A DNA stretch of 64,000 nucleotides, taken from the NCBI GenBank assembly GCA_037176885.1, contig JAWWNJ010000044.1, forward strand, positions 310,001-374,000, written 5' to 3'. This DNA is from Favolaschia claudopus. Lineage: Eukaryota > Basidiomycota > Agaricomycetes > Agaricales > Mycenaceae. The stretch's first letter is position 1. Every line of letters starts with the position of its first letter. Both the position numbers and the translations under genes were made by a program. Of this stretch, positions 61,364 to 64,000 are shown in pieces. The notes under the pieces are model-generated. The model was given only the letters and a program-made list of their open reading frames with translations. It did no database searches and was not told where the DNA came from.

Positions 61364-62568
61364 ATGCCCCGCGCACCGAAGAAAACGAAAACTGAAAAGT
61401 CTACTTCTTCGAAGCCTAAGGTCAAGTCGAAGGGCAAAGTCAAGTCTCCCGGTCTCAAAAAACGACGCGAAGAATGGAATGCCTCCCTGCCCCCAAAGTG
61501 GATACCACGGGCGGATTACAAGCACCCGAAAGGCACATGGGTATGTGGATGCCCTTATTTCATCAGTTATCCTCAATGGCCAGCGTCGCCCTCCCCTCAG
61601 ACCATCCTCAAAACCCATGCTGCCAAACGGTACCCCCTGAACGACCGCGAAATCGGGACGCTGCCTTATGCACAATTGCTGGCCAACACCGGCCGTATCA
61701 TGCATCTGTACAGCGAAACCCAGATCATGAACTTAGCTGTGGCGAAACATCGCAAGCTTGAGGTCGACCTCGTGATTGACGGTTTGATATACCACTGGTA
61801 CAGCGGCTCGTTCGAGGGGGGTGCTGTGATGCGCGTGTCTCCCAAGAATCCGCCTAATTGCAAACCCCAGCCTTGGGATGCTTCTCCGCCGTTGGTAATC
61901 AAGGACTATACCTTGCCGCATAAAGCAGAGTTTCCGGATCCCGATGGTATCGTCTGGACCCCCAGTAAGATATCCGGGCCTGTCACTGTCAAAGACGCCT
62001 GCAGATTATATTGCGTATGTGGCTTCGCAAATAACGCCTCTCACTCTCTTCTGACACGCCCCCCTGGCATTCAGATCAACGCAAGCGACATTCAGGATTT
62101 GTCCGACCATTCGCCTTGGATCGATTTGGAAACTGTAGCGAAACGAGCTGTGACGCTACACGGTGGCTTCTATGCACACAAGGACCTGTAAAGTATTTTT
62201 ATTCCTAGAAGCGCCCCTGCTGACGAAGAGTTGTAGTGTGCTGAAATTTAGCACGGCTGAGAAGGCGGAGCTTGAGGCCAAAGTCGCGAAGAGACACATA
62301 GGCAACGATGGGGTTAGCGATTTCAAATTCTCGCCGACCACTCAAAAGCAGTGGGAAGCCGGCGGAAAGTGTGCTTGGATGTGCGGACCCGCCGGAGGGT
62401 CCACTTCGAAGCCCAAGCATCGAGTCGCTGTTTTCTATCCCATGGAAAACGAGTGCTGGGACGATTATGGGTCCGATTGGCGGTATTACCCCGGTTTGTT
62501 GTTTCTCTCTATTCTTTTGAGGATGCGCAAATTCACCTGTTTTGACGGCAGAATGGGAAGATTTCTAG
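61364..62568 (+). CDS. XPA-C-terminal-like basidiomycete protein, paralogue C
   Basis: Function unknown; the clearest member of the family. ATG at 61364 (MPRAPKKTKTEKSTSSKPKV) opens a very Lys-rich N-terminus. Then GLKKRREEWNASLPPKW, an intron after HPKGTW, and TILKTHAAKRYPLNDREIGT, LPYAQLLANTG, HLYSETQIMNLAVAKHRKLE. The pattern fits the C-terminal half of XPA (TKxxAKxxYxLxDxxL). The family block follows: PSKISGPVTVKDACRLYC, DLSDHSPWIDLETVAKRAV, TLHGGFYAHKDL, FSTAEKAELEAKVAKRHIGN, VAVFYPMENECWDDYG. The last exon yields EWEDF and TAG at 62566-62568. Four introns by comparison with paralogue B. Confidence 0.72.
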
Positions 62569-62824
62569 GCGGCATTTGGTCGTCCGCCGCAAATGTACAT
62601 ATAATATCATTGATTCAATTCGAGGCAGGCGCACGCCCCTCGAGTTTAGTATACCATACGCGTTATCTCTACTATACTCGATGTCACTTTTATGTCTTGT
62701 TGTTTACCTCCCGTTAATTGACGTTCTGTGTGCGTATTTTGGCAGACTTGAGTCGCACTGAAATCTGTTAGCACAATTGGGCGTCGTGTCGTATCTGACT
62801 GTGAATGGCATTGTATTCGAGCAC

Positions 62825-63782
62825 TCAGTCAGGTGCAGTCCATGTTAAATCCCCGACTATATACATGCGACGGGGAGTAGGCTGCGCGCGAACTTGCGGA
62901 TCCAGTAATGGCCGCCGCTCCAGTTCCTCTCCATGACCGTCCACGTCTTTTGGCCTCCAGTGCGGTCGTGCACGGTCGTCCATCTCCTCGGGACTCGATT
63001 GCGACCGCATTTGAACCACCGACCGCGGTTGTTCATTCGCTGGCTCGTGGTCTACGACCAAATCGTAAAATGTTTCGCGCTCTTCTTCCACATGTTCGTC
63101 TGCTTCTTCCGAGCTTGTGCTTTGCGACAACGTTTCCGAAGTTTGAGGTATGCTCGGCTGCCCTATAGTCGTTATTGGCGGATCCGTGTTCGCAGACAGA
63201 CGCGAATTCAAAGAACGCGCTTTCATCGTCTCCAAATACTGCTGGGTCTGATGCTCGCCTGCAGCAGAGTACACAGGAGGCCCGTTCGCATCAGCGAACT
63301 CTTGTGAATACGCAGACAGTTCCGATTGCTCGCTTGCACCGGTAGCCGCAATTCTTTTCAACTTTCTGCGAAAACGCGAGATCAACAAAGAAGCTGGTTA
63401 TATGCAGGGAGACAGCCACACACGCCCTGTAGGTGCGCCGGTATAGGCGCGCTTTCACTCTATGCACCTGCTTAACGGCATCCGGTGCATTTCGCAGTTG
63501 TTCGCGTCTTCTGTAGGGTAGAATGGCCATTGCCATTCAAGTCAGACTACTTAGATTAATGGTGCCCCAGCGGACTCACGCGCGCATTCGAAGCTTCGCC
63601 TTTTCGTTTATAATTTCTTTATGTCTGGAAAAACACTCGTTAGCTGCGAGCTGAATGAAAGCTTGATACGCGTCAAAGTTCCTTGACGCGATGGCAGATA
63701 TCGACCTTTGTCTAAACTCGTGAGCTACTTGCGCTCGAAGATCGAGAACATCCTCGTCCTTGCTCCCGGACTGACAAGCCAT
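62825..63782 (-). CDS. Hypothetical protein, unknown function
   Basis: Not recognised. ATG at 63782 gives MACQSGSKDEDVLDLRAQVA, a helical region (NFDAYQAFIQLAANECFSRH). A spliced second exon gives RREQLRNAPDAVKQVHRVKA, and a third starts KLKRIAATGASEQSELSA and runs open to TGA at 62825. The C-terminal 150 residues are polar, acidic and probably disordered. In the last 170 bases an alternative frame reads GRWFKCGRNRVPRRWTTVHD and WSGGHYWIRKFARSLLP, which looks equally protein-like, so the true 3' structure may include a further intron. No membrane segment. Confidence 0.5.
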
Positions 63783-64000
63783 AAAAACGAGTTGAGATAT
63801 ATTTACTGAAGCTGACTTGAGGAAGGCGAAGAAAGAAAGAAAGAAAGAAGAATGATCCGGGACGTAGCAGTGCCACCCCCTGATTAGGACGATAGCGACG
63901 ATGACGAACTCCCTAGCAACGACTGCGAGCAGCCCTTTGTGTCGTGCCTGTGCCTCTGTTCAAGACCTAATCGTATCTCGACGTTGCCGCGACGCAAGCA
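63783..64000. other. 5' flank with a small microsatellite
   Basis: Upstream region of the last gene. It contains a short AAAG-type microsatellite (about 63828-63850, gaaagaaagaaagaaagaag). No gene recognised before the window ends. Confidence 0.5.

Overview
The window is nuclear DNA of a basidiomycete fungus, most likely a mushroom-forming agaricomycete. Genes are split by many 50-60 base introns with GT-AG (occasionally GC-AG) ends, spacing is compact, promoters are CT-rich, and the gene families are typical of Agaricomycetes. No rRNA, tRNA or CRISPR array was recognised. Gene models below were built by hand from splice sites and reading frames; internal intron choices are inference unless a motif fixes them.

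Layout. 1-248: 5' end of a secreted GDSL (CE16-like) esterase running off the left edge. 1369-4319: MFS siderophore-iron transporter. 4538-6976 (-): Trf4/Cid14 non-canonical poly(A) polymerase. 9260-12391: OPT oligopeptide transporter. 12756-13941: first of three paralogues with an XPA-C-terminal-like segment, followed by a truncated duplicate (14320-14540) and a decayed F-box gene (about 14831-15480). 16039-19805: SAPS-domain phosphatase regulatory subunit. 20174-21158 (-): FAHD1-type hydrolase. 21354-23150: AP-2 mu adaptin. 24251-24927: unknown protein. 25071-27674 (-): mitochondrial acetyl-CoA hydrolase/CoA-transferase.

28212-48607 is the outstanding region: three head-to-tail, almost identical copies of a 6.8 kb DNA transposon. 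Each copy has 25 bp imperfect terminal inverted repeats. The array is flanked by a 7 bp duplication (TTGAAAA) and the copies are separated by one TTGAAA. Each copy carries a seven-exon gene for a 1560-residue protein: AT-hook, zinc-ribbon domain, DDE-type transposase with a WRN/RNase D-like 3'-5' exonuclease domain apparently inserted between the second Asp and the final Glu, and a C-terminal Cys-rich knuckle. Copies 1 and 3 are intact; copy 2 is broken only by single-base (one two-base) insertions and deletions that look like sequencing or assembly errors.

48927-50544 (-): La-related protein resembling LARP7/Pof8. 51083-52362: NmrA-like NAD(P)-binding protein. About 52920-53684 (-): small single-pass membrane protein. 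55014-57107 and 57607-59217: tandem secreted RNase T2 genes sharing 21-nt and 6-nt microexons. 59609-60761 and 61364-62568: the second and third XPA-like paralogues, with a shared promoter motif containing ACGCGT. 62825-63782 (-): unknown protein. Apart from the transposon array this is housekeeping, transport and secreted-enzyme DNA with local tandem duplication of two families.
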